This document shows positions 42,050 through 50,700 of a stretch of 64,000 bases of DNA, one piece after another; the first letter of the stretch is position 1; the number at the start of each line of letters is the position of its first letter. The DNA comes from Prevotella sp. (GTDB lineage: Bacteria; Bacteroidota; Bacteroidia; Bacteroidales; Bacteroidaceae), in NCBI GenBank assembly GCA_017476785.1, contig JAFUZD010000073.1, positions 1 through 64,000 of the forward strand, given 5' to 3'. The notes under the pieces are model-generated. The model did no database searches, was not told the DNA's origin, and saw nothing but the letters and a program-made list of their open reading frames with translations. Both the position numbers and the translations under genes were made by a program.

Positions 42050-43585
42050 TTAGAAATTCATCAAAAACTCATCAAACTGCTTGGGCGTGCCCTTTTCGCC
42101 CGTAAGTTTCTGGTACATCCTGCATCGTATTAACGAAATTGCGGCTTTCGTCTTGAATAGCATCGTGGCTATGGCTGCGGGTTGGATACCGATTTTTACC
42201 AGACAGCACACACGCAATTCTGTCTCGCTCAAGTCAACCAACTCAAGTAGTCGACGCACAAATCCATTATAGACCTTATTAATATGGGAAGTCAGTTCGT
42301 CCCATTCATCATCATTCAGCCGAAAATCTTCCTTCCCGGCATACATCCGTATGCGCATATACAAATCAGACTCCAAAAATTCCATTTGAGCGTGAGCTAT
42401 CCGTATATCCTCGCAGCGTTCTCGATATTTGCGATAAAACCAAAACGCCAGACTTGCCACCACAAGAAGCACCAGCAGTCCCACCAGTAGTATTTCTATG
42501 CGGCGCTTCTCCTTGCTGATAGCATCTCGTTCTACCTCTATTTGTTTATAGTTATACTGCGCTTTGATTTTCTTTAGCTTACTGTCTTTGTCGAGTTTTC
42601 CTACTGAATCACAGAGCGACGTGAAGTGTCTGTAACCACGGAGGGCTGCCACCACATTCCCACGGGTAACCTCGATATCTGCCAGTTGCTTCCAATATAC
42701 TCGCTCCGCATAGATGTTATAGGGGGTATTGGCAACTTTTTCAAAGTAATAAGCTGCCGAATCCAATTGGTTTATTCCATAATAGTAATAAGCCCGGTTA
42801 TCATCGTTCAGTCCGCTGGCATCCATCAGTTCTGCTGCCTTTGCATAGTCTTCAAGCTGGATATACAAGTCTATCAGATTTCTCTTGGCATAGGGAACAA
42901 TCTTGTCGCTGTCGGGCAGACAGCGGGCAAGCGAGACAGATTCTTTATAAGAAGCCACGGCACTGTCGGCTTTATCCAATATCGTATAGGCTCGCCCCAT
43001 CCTAAAAGCAGCCAATGCCATCTGGAGCGTATCGCCATTCTGCTTGGCCAACGTATAATATTGCCGATATAGCGCAGGACAGTCTTCATACATTTCGTGA
43101 TGCAGATACAAGTCACCCTCTTTGCAGCATATCCAGCTAAGTAGTCGCATATCCTTCGATTCTTCTGCAATACTCTTTGCGTGCAAATAATAGTTTAACG
43201 CAGAAGGCATATCATCCACATCCCGACAGGCAATGCCAGCATACAACAATGCACGGGCATACTTCTGCTTAGGACCATTCGTCTCATAATAATCACAAAG
43301 ATTGCGAATCAACCCAAAGCTGTCCAATGGTTCTGCACGCTTGTCTTGCATCCCGATGCGCAGCAGCTGGTAGTACATTCGGACGGCTCGGGGCTGCTGG
43401 CTGTCGGTGGGGGCATAGGCGGCGAGCAGGCTGTCGGCGGCGGGATAATCGCCGCGCATCATTGCGCTGTCGGCTTCGACGAGCTGGGCAGGATAGCGGG
43501 GCTCGCCGCAAGATACTGCTGCCGCCACTGTCACAATGGTGACGGCGACGGCGGCAGCTATACAATATAAGGTGGAGCGCAGCAC
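42050..43585 (-). CDS. Membrane-spanning TPR regulator with LuxR-like HTH
   Basis: This 511-residue protein has a signal-like N-terminus (LYCIAAAVAVTIVTVAAAVSC), periplasmic TPR-type helices (about 30-330), one transmembrane helix (EILLVGLLVLLVVASLAFWFY, about 375), a coiled coil and a cytoplasmic C-terminal HTH (LSETELRVCCLVKIGIQPA, then AIATMLFKTKAAISLIRCRM). It looks like a one-component sensor-regulator that could control the C10 locus downstream. The first about 80 codons are GC-rich and the rest AT-rich, so the gene may be mosaic. It starts 9 bases after the typA stop. Confidence 0.82.
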   Translation of the reverse strand: MLRSTLYCIAAAVAVTIVTVAAAVSCGEPRYPAQLVEADSAMMRGDYPAADSLLAAYAPTDSQQPRAVRMYYQLLRIGMQDKRAEPLDSFGLIRNLCDYYETNGPKQKYARALLYAGIACRDVDDMPSALNYYLHAKSIAEESKDMRLLSWICCKEGDLYLHHEMYEDCPALYRQYYTLAKQNGDTLQMALAAFRMGRAYTILDKADSAVASYKESVSLARCLPDSDKIVPYAKRNLIDLYIQLEDYAKAAELMDASGLNDDNRAYYYYGINQLDSAAYYFEKVANTPYNIYAERVYWKQLADIEVTRGNVVAALRGYRHFTSLCDSVGKLDKDSKLKKIKAQYNYKQIEVERDAISKEKRRIEILLVGLLVLLVVASLAFWFYRKYRERCEDIRIAHAQMEFLESDLYMRIRMYAGKEDFRLNDDEWDELTSHINKVYNGFVRRLLELVDLSETELRVCCLVKIGIQPAAIATMLFKTKAAISLIRCRMYQKLTGEKGTPKQFDEFLMNF

Positions 43586-43594
43586 TGCTTCCTC

Positions 43595-45553
43595 TTACAC
43601 TTTGTTGGCCTTCTTGCGCTGGTCGTGGTCGAGGATGGTCTTGCGGAGGCGCATCGACTGGGGGGTGACTTCTACCAGCTCGTCGGCCTTGATGTATTCG
43701 AGGGCTTCTTCGAGGCTCATCACGGTGCGGGGAATGACGCGGGCTTTCTCGTCGCTGCCGGAGGCGCGCACGTTGGTGAGCTGCTTGGCTTTGGTGACGT
43801 TGATGACGAGGTCGTTGTCGTGCACGTGCTCGCCTACTACCTGTCCGGCGTAGACTTCTTCGCCGGGATCGATGAAGAACTTGCCGCGGTCTTGCAGCTT
43901 GTCGATGGAGTAGGCGTAGGCGGTGCCGGTCTCCATTGCTATCATCGAGCCGTTGACGCGGCGGGCTATCTCGCCTTTGTAGGGCTGGTAGTCCTTAAAG
44001 CGGTGGGCCATTATGGCTTCGCCCTGCGAGGCGGTGAGGACGTTGGTGCGCAGGCCGATGATGCCGCGCGAGGGGATGGCGAACTCGATGTTGACGCGCT
44101 CGCCCTGACTCTCCATCGAGGTCATCTCGCCTTTGCGGCGGGTGACCATATCCATCATCTTGGAGGCAAACTCCTCGGGCACGTTGATGGTGAGCTCTTC
44201 GATGGGCTCGTAGACCTCTCCCTGCCTCCCCGAAGGGGCGACCCCTCCCGGCCTCCCCAAAGGGGAGAAGTTAGTGGGGAGGGCGACCAGCTCCTCCCCT
44301 TTGGGGAGGCCGGGAGGGGTTGCTCCTTTGGGGAGGCCGGGAGGGGTCGCCCCATCGGGGGGAGTGAGGGGGGTCTTATAGATGACTTGGGGCTGGCCTA
44401 CTTGCAGCTCGTAGCCCTCGCGGCGCATTGTCTCGATGAGCACGGAGAGGTGGAGCACGCCGCGGCCGCTGACTATCCAGCTGTCGGTGCTGTCTTCGTA
44501 GGGCTCTACGCGCAGGGCGAGGTTTTTCTCGAGCTCGCGCTGCAGGCGGTCGTTGATGTGGCGGGAGGTGCAGAACTTGCCTTCCTTACCGAAGAAGGGG
44601 GAGTCGTTGATGGTGAAGCGCATCGACATCGTGGGCTCGTCGACGGCGATGGGGGGCAGGGCTTCGGGCTGCTCGGCGTCGCAGATGGTGTCGCCTATCT
44701 CGAAGTGCTCGAGGCCGATGATGGCGCAGATGTCGCCGCACTGGGCGGTGGTGGCTTTTACGTGGGTCATTCCCTCGAAGAGGTGGAGCTCGCGGATGCG
44801 GGTCTTCTCTTGGGTGCCGTCGCGGTGGGCTATGGTGACGCTCATCCCTTCGGTCAGCTGGCCGCGGTGGACGCGGCCGATGGCGATGCGGCCGGTGTAG
44901 CTGCTGTAGTCGAGGCTGGTGATGAGCAGCTGGGGGGTGCCGTCGATGCGGGCGGGGGCTGGTATCACTTCTACTATCTTGTCGAGCAGATAGGTGATGT
45001 CGGTGGTGGGGGTGTTGTAGTCTTCGCCCATCCAGCCGTTCTTGGCGGAGCCGTAGACGACGGGGAAGTCGAGCTGGTCTTCTGTGGCGCCGAGTGAGAA
45101 CATCAGGTCGAACACCATCTCGTAGACTTCTTCCGGACGGCAGTTGGGCTTGTCTACTTTGTTGACTACCACGATGGGCTTCAGGCCTATCTGCAGTGCT
45201 TTCTGCAGCACGAAGCGTGTCTGCGGCATCGGGCCCTCGAAGGCGTCGACGAGCAGCAGGCAGCCGTCGGCCATATTGAGCACGCGCTCTACCTCGCCGC
45301 CGAAGTCGGAGTGGCCCGGGGTGTCGATGATGTTGATCTTGGTGCCGCGCCAGTTGATGCTGACGTTCTTCGAGAGGATGGTGATGCCGCGCTCGCGCTC
45401 CAGATCGTTGGCGTCGAGCACTTGGCTGCTGAGGTTCTGTCCCTCGCGGAACAAGTTGCCGGCCAGCATCATCTTGTCTACGAGGGTGGTCTTGCCGTGG
45501 TCTACGTGTGCGATAATCGCAATGTTGCGTATATCCTGCTTAATGTCTTGCAT
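43595..45553 (-). CDS. typA: Ribosome-associated GTPase TypA/BipA with repeat insertion
   Basis: TypA binds the ribosome and aids assembly and stress adaptation. The GTPase domain has [17 protein letters not shown] (G1), [15 protein letters not shown] (G3) and NKVDKP (G4), followed by EF-G-like domains and the C-terminal domain ([14 protein letters not shown], later [10 protein letters not shown]). Length is 652, about 54 more than usual: residues 394-447 are a Pro/Gly-rich insertion (ATPPGLPKG repeats) encoded by a palindromic repeat between QVIYK and YEPIEELTI. No frameshift results. Outside the insert the protein looks intact. The promoter core is at 45589-45597. Confidence 0.96.
   Translation of the reverse strand: MQDIKQDIRNIAIIAHVDHGKTTLVDKMMLAGNLFREGQNLSSQVLDANDLERERGITILSKNVSINWRGTKINIIDTPGHSDFGGEVERVLNMADGCLLLVDAFEGPMPQTRFVLQKALQIGLKPIVVVNKVDKPNCRPEEVYEMVFDLMFSLGATEDQLDFPVVYGSAKNGWMGEDYNTPTTDITYLLDKIVEVIPAPARIDGTPQLLITSLDYSSYTGRIAIGRVHRGQLTEGMSVTIAHRDGTQEKTRIRELHLFEGMTHVKATTAQCGDICAIIGLEHFEIGDTICDAEQPEALPPIAVDEPTMSMRFTINDSPFFGKEGKFCTSRHINDRLQRELEKNLALRVEPYEDSTDSWIVSGRGVLHLSVLIETMRREGYELQVGQPQVIYKTPLTPPDGATPPGLPKGATPPGLPKGEELVALPTNFSPLGRPGGVAPSGRQGEVYEPIEELTINVPEEFASKMMDMVTRRKGEMTSMESQGERVNIEFAIPSRGIIGLRTNVLTASQGEAIMAHRFKDYQPYKGEIARRVNGSMIAMETGTAYAYSIDKLQDRGKFFIDPGEEVYAGQVVGEHVHDNDLVINVTKAKQLTNVRASGSDEKARVIPRTVMSLEEALEYIKADELVEVTPQSMRLRKTILDHDQRKKANKV
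44213..44374. repeat. Palindromic GC-rich repeat inserted in frame in typA
   Basis: This 162 bp stretch contains a perfect 26 bp inverted repeat (44242-44267 with 44294-44319, core CCTCCCCAAAGGGGAG) and further direct copies of GGGGAGGCCGGGAGGGG. The length is a multiple of three and it has no stop in the typA frame. Related units are at 34990-35045. Confidence 0.92.
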
Positions 45554-45586
45554 AGGTCTCTCTTTTCCGTATTTTTACAAAATTGG

Positions 45587-45602
45587 GTGCAAAGGTACGA
45601 AA
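45587..45602 (-). promoter_or_regulatory. Predicted typA promoter core, in a 16 bp inverted repeat
   Basis: GTGCAAAGGTACGAAA carries the minus-strand -7 core TACCTTTGC (45589-45597). It is the exact inverse of TTTCGTACCTTTGCAC at 45699-45714, the rpsO promoter. Confidence 0.6.
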
Positions 45603-45698
45603 AAACGGGTGAAAAGCCAAATCCGCAGGGGACTTTTCGGCGGTACTGAGGGTGTGGAGGAAAAAAAACGGCGATTGATGGCTGATAATTGGGAATTA

Positions 45699-45714
45699 TT
45701 TCGTACCTTTGCAC
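45699..45714 (+). promoter_or_regulatory. Predicted rpsO promoter core
   Basis: TACCTTTGC at 45704-45712 lies 112 bases before the rpsO ATG. The long leader could host autoregulation by S15, known in other bacteria, but I recognise no specific structure. Confidence 0.55.
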
Positions 45715-45824
45715 GCGCTATTCGGAAAATCCGATGCATTCGACGAGGCTCCCCGCTGTGATTAAAGGCGGTGCGGGCATTGAAAGGATGTTATGGCAAC
45801 AGTTATTTTAATCAAACAAACGTT

Positions 45825-46094
45825 ATGTATTTAGATTCAGCTAAAAAGCAGGAAATCTTCGGCCAGTACGGCCAGTCGGCTACTGACACGGGCTCGGTGG
45901 AGAGCCAAGTGGCACTGTTCACCTATCGTATTGCTCACCTGACGGAGCACTTGAAGAAGAACCGTAAGGACTTCGGCACGGCTCGCAGCCTGACCAAGAT
46001 GGTAGGCCGCCGCCGCAAGCTGCTGAAGTATCTCTACAACAAAGACATCAATCGCTATCGTGCCCTCATTAAGGCACTGGGTCTGCGCAAGTAA
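45825..46094 (+). CDS. rpsO: 30S ribosomal protein S15
   Basis: The start at 45825 (MYLDSAKKQEIFGQYGQ) gives the standard 89 residues; the open frame extends upstream without similarity. Motifs TDTGSVESQVALFTYRI, HLKKNRKDFGTARSLTKMVGRR and LLKYLYNKDINRY are typical of S15, which binds 16S rRNA in the platform early in 30S assembly. It is divergent from typA and followed by a strong terminator. Confidence 0.97.
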   Translation: MYLDSAKKQEIFGQYGQSATDTGSVESQVALFTYRIAHLTEHLKKNRKDFGTARSLTKMVGRRRKLLKYLYNKDINRYRALIKALGLRK

Positions 46095-46116
46095 GGCCCG
46101 GCATTGACGGACAAAA

Positions 46117-46164
46117 CGAACGGGTGGAAGCCATCAGCGATGGGTTCCACCCGTTCTTCTTTTT
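46117..46164. terminator. Terminator after rpsO
   Basis: AACGGGTGGAA pairs with TTCCACCCGTT, followed by CTTCTTTTT. It lies between convergent rpsO and folK and has flanking complementary A and T runs. Confidence 0.88.
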
Positions 46165-46187
46165 GTCCCTGACGGGATGGCGCCTTC

Positions 46188-46616
46188 TCAGTCCATCACC
46201 TCGCTGAGAGGCTGCATCACGAAGGGGCGCTGGTGCATCAGGGGATGGGGTATCTGGAGGTCGGGCTCGTCGATGGTCAGCTGGTCGTAGAGCAACAGGT
46301 CGATGTCGATGGTGCGGTCGTGATAGACGCGGGGGGTGCCGTCGGCGGTGCGCCCTTTGTGGCGGCGACCCATTGCCCGCTCTATCTGCTGCGTGCGGCG
46401 CAGCACCTCACGGGGGCTGAGCTGCGTGCGGCAACGGACGGCGGCATTGACAAACAGATGGGGCGACTGGAAGCCCCACGGCTCGGTAACATAAAGGGCC
46501 GACTGGCACTCTACGGTGCCAATCAGCTCTTCTATCCGGCGTATGGCCTCGCGGATGTTGTGCTCCTTATCGCCCAGATTGGAGCCGAGGCCGAGGTATA
46601 GCGTGTGGTCAGTCAT
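46188..46616 (-). CDS. folK: 6-hydroxymethyl-dihydropterin pyrophosphokinase
   Basis: FolK (142 residues) transfers pyrophosphate from ATP to hydroxymethyl-dihydropterin, before DHPS in folate synthesis. Motifs are [33 protein letters not shown] and [13 protein letters not shown], with the Mg-binding Asp pair, and [12 protein letters not shown]. The start overlaps the queA stop by 8 bases, so it is the last gene of the ftsX-to-folK run. FolB lies 28 kb away and FolE at the window end. Confidence 0.95.
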   Translation of the reverse strand: MTDHTLYLGLGSNLGDKEHNIREAIRRIEELIGTVECQSALYVTEPWGFQSPHLFVNAAVRCRTQLSPREVLRRTQQIERAMGRRHKGRTADGTPRVYHDRTIDIDLLLYDQLTIDEPDLQIPHPLMHQRPFVMQPLSEVMD

Positions 46617-47757
46617 CGAGGATGAGCATCGCGTCGCCGTAGCACCCGAAGAGGTAGCCGTTGGCGAGTGCCTTCTGATAGGCCTCGGTTATCAGGTCGT
46701 AGCCGCCGAAGGCTGCCGTGGTCATCATCATCGTGGACTCGGGATGATAGAAGTTGGTAATCATCGCGTCGGCCAGCCCGAAGTCGTAGGGGGGGAAGAT
46801 AAACTTGTTGGTCCAGCCGTCGTACTCCTTCAGCATTCCGTCGGTCCCGACGGCGGTCTCGGTGGCGCGGATGGTGCTCACACCTACGGCACAGACACGG
46901 TGGCCGGAGCGCTTGGCTTCGTTCACGATGTCGCAGGCAGCGGCTTTGACGCTCATCTGCTCTGAGTTCATCTTGTGCTTCGTCAGGTCTTCCACCTCGA
47001 TGGGCTCGAAGTTGCCCAGTCCGCAGTGGATGGTGACATAGGCAAAGTTGATGCCGCGAATCTCGAGTATCTTCATCAGCTCACGACTGAAGTGCAGGCC
47101 CGACGACGGTGCCGTGACGGCTCCCTCGTTGCGGGCGAAGATGGTCTGGAAATTCTCCGTATCGTCGGGCGTGGCCTCGCGGCGGTTGATGATGTAGCGG
47201 GGCAGCGGGGCGGAGCCGAGGCCGAAGAGCTCGCGCTTGAACTCGTCGTGCGGACAGTCGTAGAGGAAGCGCAGCGTGCGGCCGCGGCTGGTCGTATTGT
47301 CAATGACCTCGGCCACCATCGGGCCGTCCTCGTCGAAGAACAGCTTGTTGCCGATGCGTATCTTGCGGGCAGGCTCTACCAGCACGTCCCACAGGCGCAG
47401 CTCTTCGTTGAGCTCGCGCAGCAGGAATACCTCAATCTTGGCGTCGGTCTTCTCCTTCGTTCCGTAGAGACGGGCGGGAAACACTTTCGTGTCGTTGAAG
47501 ACGAAGGCATCGCCCTCATCAAAGTAGCCCGTGATGTCGCGGAAGGTGAGAAACTGGTCGGTATCGTTGCCGTCGGCGTCTTTCTTGAACATCTCGATGG
47601 TCTGGCTGTTGCGGTGAATCACCATCAGGCGGCACTCGTCGCGATGGTACACCTTCTCCGTCGTCCCGTCTTCGTTCTCGAATACGCGGTGGGGCGGCTC
47701 CAGTGCTACCTGTGCCTCGGGCAACTTGAACTTAAATTGTGAAAGTTTCATATCCAT
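46609..47757 (-). CDS. queA: S-adenosylmethionine:tRNA ribosyltransferase-isomerase
   Basis: QueA (382 residues) transfers and isomerises the ribosyl moiety of SAM onto preQ1 in tRNA to give epoxyqueuosine. Motifs are [42 protein letters not shown] and [17 protein letters not shown], with a late [14 protein letters not shown]. Start may be Met1 or Met3. It is 16 bases after truB in the same direction; both act on tRNA. Confidence 0.96.
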   Translation of the reverse strand: MDMKLSQFKFKLPEAQVALEPPHRVFENEDGTTEKVYHRDECRLMVIHRNSQTIEMFKKDADGNDTDQFLTFRDITGYFDEGDAFVFNDTKVFPARLYGTKEKTDAKIEVFLLRELNEELRLWDVLVEPARKIRIGNKLFFDEDGPMVAEVIDNTTSRGRTLRFLYDCPHDEFKRELFGLGSAPLPRYIINRREATPDDTENFQTIFARNEGAVTAPSSGLHFSRELMKILEIRGINFAYVTIHCGLGNFEPIEVEDLTKHKMNSEQMSVKAAACDIVNEAKRSGHRVCAVGVSTIRATETAVGTDGMLKEYDGWTNKFIFPPYDFGLADAMITNFYHPESTMMMTTAAFGGYDLITEAYQKALANGYLFGCYGDAMLILDD

Positions 47758-47773
47758 TGTCTATATATTCTCT

Positions 47774-48472
47774 TCAGTCTATTGTCTGTTGTTCGAGCCA
47801 CGCCGGGAAGTCGTCCAGCGTGATGCAGTCTTCTATGCGCACATCGCCCAGACGCGTGCGGCAGAGGGCGGTCAGATGGGCGCCGCTGCCCAGCGCGCTG
47901 CCAATGTCGCGGGCCAGCGAGCGGATGTAGGTGCCCTTGCCGCAGACCACTCGGATGCTCAGCTGCATCTGCTGTGGGTCGAAGCCGGTCACCTCTATCT
48001 CGTCGATGTGCACCGTCTTGGGCTTCAGGGCTACGTCGTCGCCCCGGCGAGCCAATGCGTAGGCCCGGTGACCGTCGACCATCACGGCCGAGAACACGGG
48101 CGGCACTTGCTCAATGTCGCCCACAAAGCGGCACAGCACCTCGTCAATCAACTGGCGCGTGATGTGGGCTGTGGGATAGGTATGGTCTACGGCGTGCTCG
48201 AGGTCGAAGCTGGGGGTCGTGGCACCCAGCTGCAGCGTGGCCGTATATTCCTTCGTGTGGTACTGCAGGCGTTCTATCTCCTTCGTCTTTTTACCCGTGC
48301 AGAGTATCAGCACACCCGTGGCCAGCGGGTCCAGCGTGCCGGCGTGGCCCGTCTTCACCCGGCGCACGCCCTGCTTCTTGGAGATGCGCGTGCGGACGTA
48401 GGCCAGTGCGCCGAACGACGTCATCCGATAGGGCTTGTTGATGCAGAGTATCTCTCCTTCCGTGAAGTTCAT
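47774..48472 (-). CDS. truB: tRNA pseudouridine(55) synthase
   Basis: TruB (232 residues) isomerises U55 in the T loop of tRNAs. The catalytic Asp is in KTGHAGTLDPLATGVL (about 43-58). GKKTKEIERL, PPVFSAVMVDGHRAYALAR and VVCGKGTYIRSLARDIG are family motifs. It lacks a long C-terminal PUA domain, as is common in this lineage. It follows uppP with no gap. Confidence 0.95.
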   Translation of the reverse strand: MNFTEGEILCINKPYRMTSFGALAYVRTRISKKQGVRRVKTGHAGTLDPLATGVLILCTGKKTKEIERLQYHTKEYTATLQLGATTPSFDLEHAVDHTYPTAHITRQLIDEVLCRFVGDIEQVPPVFSAVMVDGHRAYALARRGDDVALKPKTVHIDEIEVTGFDPQQMQLSIRVVCGKGTYIRSLARDIGSALGSGAHLTALCRTRLGDVRIEDCITLDDFPAWLEQQTID

Positions 48473-49330
48473 TCAGTCTACCATTGCGAGTGAGTGTCCC
48501 GTCAGCAGCAGGATGATGATGATGCTGCCAACAACGATGCGATAGATGCCAAAGGCCTTAAAGCCATACTTGGACAAGAAGCCGACAAACCACTTCATTG
48601 CCAGCAGTGCCACCACAAAGGCCACTGCGCAGCCCAGCAGCAGCATTGCCACATTGTGGCTGGTGGCCCACGAGGCGTCGTCTTTCAGCAGGTCCAGCAG
48701 GTCCAGCAGCGTGGCTCCCGCCATCGTTGGCACGGCCAAGAAGAACGAGAACTCTGCGGCACGCTTGCGCGTCAGCCCCTGCGTCATACCGCCCACGATG
48801 GTGGCCATAGAGCGCGACACGCCGGGGATGACCGAGATGCACTGGTAGAGACCGATGTTGAAGGCGCGCTTCTCGTTGACTGCCACGTCGTCGGTACCCT
48901 TATTGAACAGCTTGTCGCAGAAGAGCATAAAGATGCCGCCCACGACCAGCATCACGGCCACTACCTCTACGCTGTCGAGCAGCCAGTCGAGCAGGCCCGA
49001 CTTCTTGGCCAGCAGGCCGATGACCACGGCGGGCAGCACGCCCACTATCAGCAGCCAGTAGAAATAGAAGCGGTGCTTCAAACGCTGAAAGGCACTGCTC
49101 CCGGCAGGAGCCGGCGTCGTGTCGAACTGGAAGAAGCGCTTCCAGTACAGGCAGACCACTGACAGGATGGCGCCAAACTGGATGATAAACGTGAAGGCGT
49201 GGACAAAGGGGTCGCCCTGCTGAATGCCCAGCAGGTTCTGCGTGATAATCATATGGCCTGTCGACGAGACGGGCAGAAACTCCGTCAGTCCTTCAACAAT
49301 ACTGATAATGATGGTCTCCAGCCACGTCAT
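48473..49330 (-). CDS. uppP: Undecaprenyl-diphosphate phosphatase
   Basis: This 285-residue inner-membrane enzyme dephosphorylates undecaprenyl pyrophosphate, recycling the lipid carrier for peptidoglycan and O-antigen. Motifs SIVEGLTEFLPVSSTGHMII (catalytic Glu and Ser) and VIPGVSRSMATIVGG (Arg) are intact. About eight membrane helices are visible. Its start overlaps the DUF3098 stop by 4 bases. Confidence 0.96.
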   Translation of the reverse strand: MTWLETIIISIVEGLTEFLPVSSTGHMIITQNLLGIQQGDPFVHAFTFIIQFGAILSVVCLYWKRFFQFDTTPAPAGSSAFQRLKHRFYFYWLLIVGVLPAVVIGLLAKKSGLLDWLLDSVEVVAVMLVVGGIFMLFCDKLFNKGTDDVAVNEKRAFNIGLYQCISVIPGVSRSMATIVGGMTQGLTRKRAAEFSFFLAVPTMAGATLLDLLDLLKDDASWATSHNVAMLLLGCAVAFVVALLAMKWFVGFLSKYGFKAFGIYRIVVGSIIIILLLTGHSLAMVD

Positions 49331-49575
49331 ACGTTATCCTCCTCGTTGATGTCCGCATCTTTCGGCTTACGCACGATGGCATAAATCATCGATACGAAAC
49401 CTACCAGACATACTATCGGTGCCAGCTTGATGCGACGGGCACTGAAGATGTCGGGATTGTAGGCCGACTCCGTTGAGCCGCTGCCACTCATCAGGATGAA
49501 GCCTATCACCACGATGGCCATTCCGACAGCCAGCAGGATGAAGTTCATCCGGTCAAATGCAAAGTCTCTCTTCAT
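49327..49575 (-). CDS. DUF3098 small membrane protein
   Basis: This 82-residue protein has two hydrophobic helices (FILLAVGMAIVVIGFILM and IVCLVGFVSMIYAIV) around the tract NPDIFSARRIKLAP. It is a Bacteroidota-specific family with no assigned function, conserved between ftsX and uppP, which suggests a cell-envelope or division role. Confidence 0.88.
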   Translation of the reverse strand: MKRDFAFDRMNFILLAVGMAIVVIGFILMSGSGSTESAYNPDIFSARRIKLAPIVCLVGFVSMIYAIVRKPKDADINEEDNV

Positions 49576-49594
49576 TGTATGCAGTTTTGCAGTG

Positions 49595-50473
49595 TTAAAT
49601 CTTATAGAGCTCGCCTGCCGTCATCCGCAGGAACTTGTTGACGGCCAGCCACGCACAGAGTGCCGTGATGACAATGCCGAACAGCAGCACGGAACCGCCG
49701 GTGATGGCCAGCTCTTTCCACGTGATAATCTCGAGGATAGACGGCTCAGCCAGATAGAGGGCATAGAAGCCGGCTCCCAGCACGCCGATGGCCAAGATGG
49801 CCGCCACGATGCCAATGCCCACGGCCCTGTTGAGGAATGGGCGGCGGATGAACGACCACGAGGCACCCACGAGCTTCATCGTGTGGATAAGGAAGCGGCG
49901 GGCATAGATGCTCAGCCGCACGCTGTTGCTGATGAGCGCAAACGAGACGCACGTCAGCAGCACGGCCAGTACCAGCAGGATGAGACTGAGGCGACTGAGG
50001 TTCAGATTGACGCGGTCTACGAGGTCTTCCATATAGGCCACGTCGCTCACACGCTGGTCTTTCCTAATCTCTTTCACAATCCACTTCAGCGAGTCGCGGT
50101 TGGCATAGTCGCTCTTCAGCTGCACCTCGAGCGTGGCCAAGAAAGGATTGAAGCCCAGAAACTCCGACGGGTCGGAGCCCAGCTCCTTCGTCTGTTCCTG
50201 CTGCGCCTGCTCCTTACTGATGTAGTCGATGTTGCGCGAATAGGGACGGTGGTACAGCTCGCGGCAGAGGCGGTGAGCCTGATTCACGCTGACGCTGTCT
50301 TTCAGCATCACCGTCACCGTCAGGTGCTCGCGCATATGGGCCGACAGGTTATGAGCCGTCAGCACGGAGAACACCACCAACCCCAACAGGATAAGCACCA
50401 TCGTGGTACTTATACACAAAGTGACAACCTGCAAGCCACGGCGGCTGCGGGTTCTTTTTCGCTTTTTTGCCAT
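49595..50473 (-). CDS. ftsX: Cell-division ABC transporter permease FtsX
   Basis: FtsX (292 residues) pairs with FtsE to activate septal peptidoglycan hydrolases. It has an N-terminal helix (VTLCISTTMVLILLGLVVFSV), a periplasmic domain with HLTVTVMLKDSVSVNQAHRL and VSDVAYMEDLVDRVNLNL, and three C-terminal helices around RFLIHTMKLVGASWSFIRRPF. ftsE is not in the window, as usual for Bacteroidales. It heads the run ftsX-DUF3098-uppP, then truB-queA-folK. Promoter-like GCAAAAGTA at 50507-50515. Confidence 0.93.
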   Translation of the reverse strand: MAKKRKRTRSRRGLQVVTLCISTTMVLILLGLVVFSVLTAHNLSAHMREHLTVTVMLKDSVSVNQAHRLCRELYHRPYSRNIDYISKEQAQQEQTKELGSDPSEFLGFNPFLATLEVQLKSDYANRDSLKWIVKEIRKDQRVSDVAYMEDLVDRVNLNLSRLSLILLVLAVLLTCVSFALISNSVRLSIYARRFLIHTMKLVGASWSFIRRPFLNRAVGIGIVAAILAIGVLGAGFYALYLAEPSILEIITWKELAITGGSVLLFGIVITALCAWLAVNKFLRMTAGELYKI

Positions 50474-50506
50474 TTCTCTTTTAGACGTAATACACCTAAT
50501 TTAGGT

Positions 50507-50515
50507 GCAAAAGTA
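50507..50515 (-). promoter_or_regulatory. Predicted -7 element for the ftsX run
   Basis: GCAAAAGTA on plus reads TACTTTTGC on minus, 33 bases before the ftsX start. Confidence 0.5.
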
Positions 50516-50571
50516 CAATATTTCGGCCGAATGCCCGAATAATCTTCTTGGAATTTGTACCGCAGAAGCAC

Positions 50572-50630
50572 AAATTCTCGCGAGAATTCCACAAAATTTC
50601 GCGAGAAGTCCCAAAATGCGCGCGAGAATC
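50572..50630. repeat. Triple CGCG-centred palindrome array, copy 4
   Basis: The CGCG centres are at 50580.5, 50601.5 and 50622.5, exactly 21 bp apart. The palindromes are more decayed than in the other copies, yet the 21 bp phase is kept. It sits between divergent ftsX and the radical SAM gene, unlike copies 1-3. Confidence 0.85.
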
Positions 50631-50700
50631 TGAAACAAGACAATAAAAAAGACTGCACCGCGTTTTGTATATGAAACCATCAAATGAGCTTTGCAAGACT

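Noticed and set aside
43625..45097. 490-codon ORF on plus
   Set aside because: Antisense to typA, dominated by low-complexity Gly/Val/Asp.
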